NCBI RefSeq assembly: GCF_021390475.1
Contig: NZ_JAJUWS010000007.1
Location: forward strand, 111,701-175,700
DNA length: 64,000 nucleotides
Direction: 5' to 3'
Source of the DNA: Streptomyces sp. ST2-7A
GTDB taxonomy: Bacteria > Actinomycetota > Actinomycetes > Streptomycetales > Streptomycetaceae
This document shows positions 63,691 to 64,000 of this stretch, one piece after another. A program made the position numbers and the translations under genes. The notes under the pieces are model-generated. The model saw nothing but the letters and a program-made list of their open reading frames with translations, had not been told where the DNA came from and made no database searches. Position 1 is the stretch's first letter, and every line of letters starts with the position of its first letter.

Positions 63691-64000
63691 CGGGCGGACC
63701 GAATCCGGCTCGGACCGCAGGAGGGGCGACCGCCCGGGCGGTTCGTCGGGGTGTCGGCCCTGTTCGGTCTCGGAGTCGGCCCCGTCCCGGAGCCCTCGCC
63801 GCCGGACCGCTGTGGTTCACCGACGAAGCCGACGGCGCCACCGGCCCCGTCCCCCCGATCCGGCCGGCACCGATCGGAGGAGGTCGGGGACTTTGTCGTG
63901 CGGCGGGCGCGCACACCCCCGGTTTCCCGGGAACCGGAGTCTTCCGTGCCCGCCCACCGGCCGTCCGGTTCGGGGACGACCGGGGTCGCATCGGCGATAT
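63691..64000. other. right edge, no gene seen
   Basis: No coding frame is supported in the last 310 bases. The palindrome ACCGCCCGGGCGGT (63729-63742) lies 40 bases after the DUF4291 stop and may terminate its transcript. Confidence 0.4.

Overview
The window is chromosomal DNA of a very GC-rich actinomycete, almost certainly a Streptomyces. It carries a full-length two-domain geosmin synthase, XRE/cupin plus DUF6126-like and LCP-type proteins of streptomycete style, a perfect CebR-type operator before a lytic polysaccharide monooxygenase, a Zur-type operator before a CobW metallochaperone, and many GTG starts with GTGA/ATGA gene overlaps. I saw no rRNA, tRNA, integrase, transposase or CRISPR array.

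Layout. 0-7.3 kb: DNA ligase (cut by the left edge), SH3 secreted protein, TPR protein, a lipoprotein gene broken by an in-frame amber codon, geosmin synthase behind a 19-bp stem-loop, and a crcB fluoride-channel pair. 7.4-9.4 kb: a response regulator next to what looks like a collapsed ABC-ATPase/permease/histidine-kinase operon. 9.5-14.1 kb: UbiA prenyltransferase, methyltransferase, acyl-CoA dehydrogenase and type III polyketide synthase, a candidate small biosynthetic cluster. 14.2-16.8 kb: arsO-like flavoprotein (no stop codon before the neighbouring gene), a hicAB toxin-antitoxin pair and arsR. 17.1-21.5 kb: a visibly lower-GC accessory block with Nudix, XRE/TPR regulator, HATPase, a 35-residue membrane peptide, a MoaA-like radical SAM enzyme and a CYTH phosphohydrolase.

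21.9-25.6 kb is a sugar ABC importer (lipoprotein plus two permeases) with strong hairpins between the binding-protein gene and the permease genes. 26.0-28.2 kb is a second arsenic locus (acr3, arsR, arsC). 28.8-34.8 kb holds an LCP cell-wall enzyme, a membrane-anchored Mrr-like nuclease, a coiled-coil DUF4041/T5orf172 nuclease-like protein, the LPMO and a four-helix membrane protein. 35.5-43.7 kb has the Zur-linked CobW protein, a second Nudix paralogue, an SDR, a membrane-anchored CxxCxGxG protein, a TerD-VWA fusion, a hydrolase and a PH-domain protein. 43.8-46.3 kb is an ABC pair whose permease is frameshifted. 46.5-53.1 kb contains an LTD exoprotein, regulators (MerR/GyrI, CGNR, XRE-cupin), a VOC protein, a PPOX flavoprotein and a ferredoxin/ferredoxin-reductase pair with no P450.

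53.4-57.1 kb is a cobalamin riboswitch followed by a FecCD-type binding protein, permease and ATPase, best read as vitamin B12 (or siderophore) uptake, then a FhuF-like Fe-S protein. The last segment, 58.5-63.0 kb, is the most attractive candidate for an undescribed system: a 41-codon acidic Cys-free peptide gene with a perfect ribosome binding site, immediately followed by a stand-alone YcaO enzyme, an LLM flavin/F420 oxidoreductase and a MATE exporter. This is the layout of a ribosomally synthesised modified peptide pathway.

Several genes are broken by single-base events: a G-run insertion in each of two ABC genes, and in-frame TAG and TAA codons in two others. These may be genuine decay or assembly error, and raw reads would decide.
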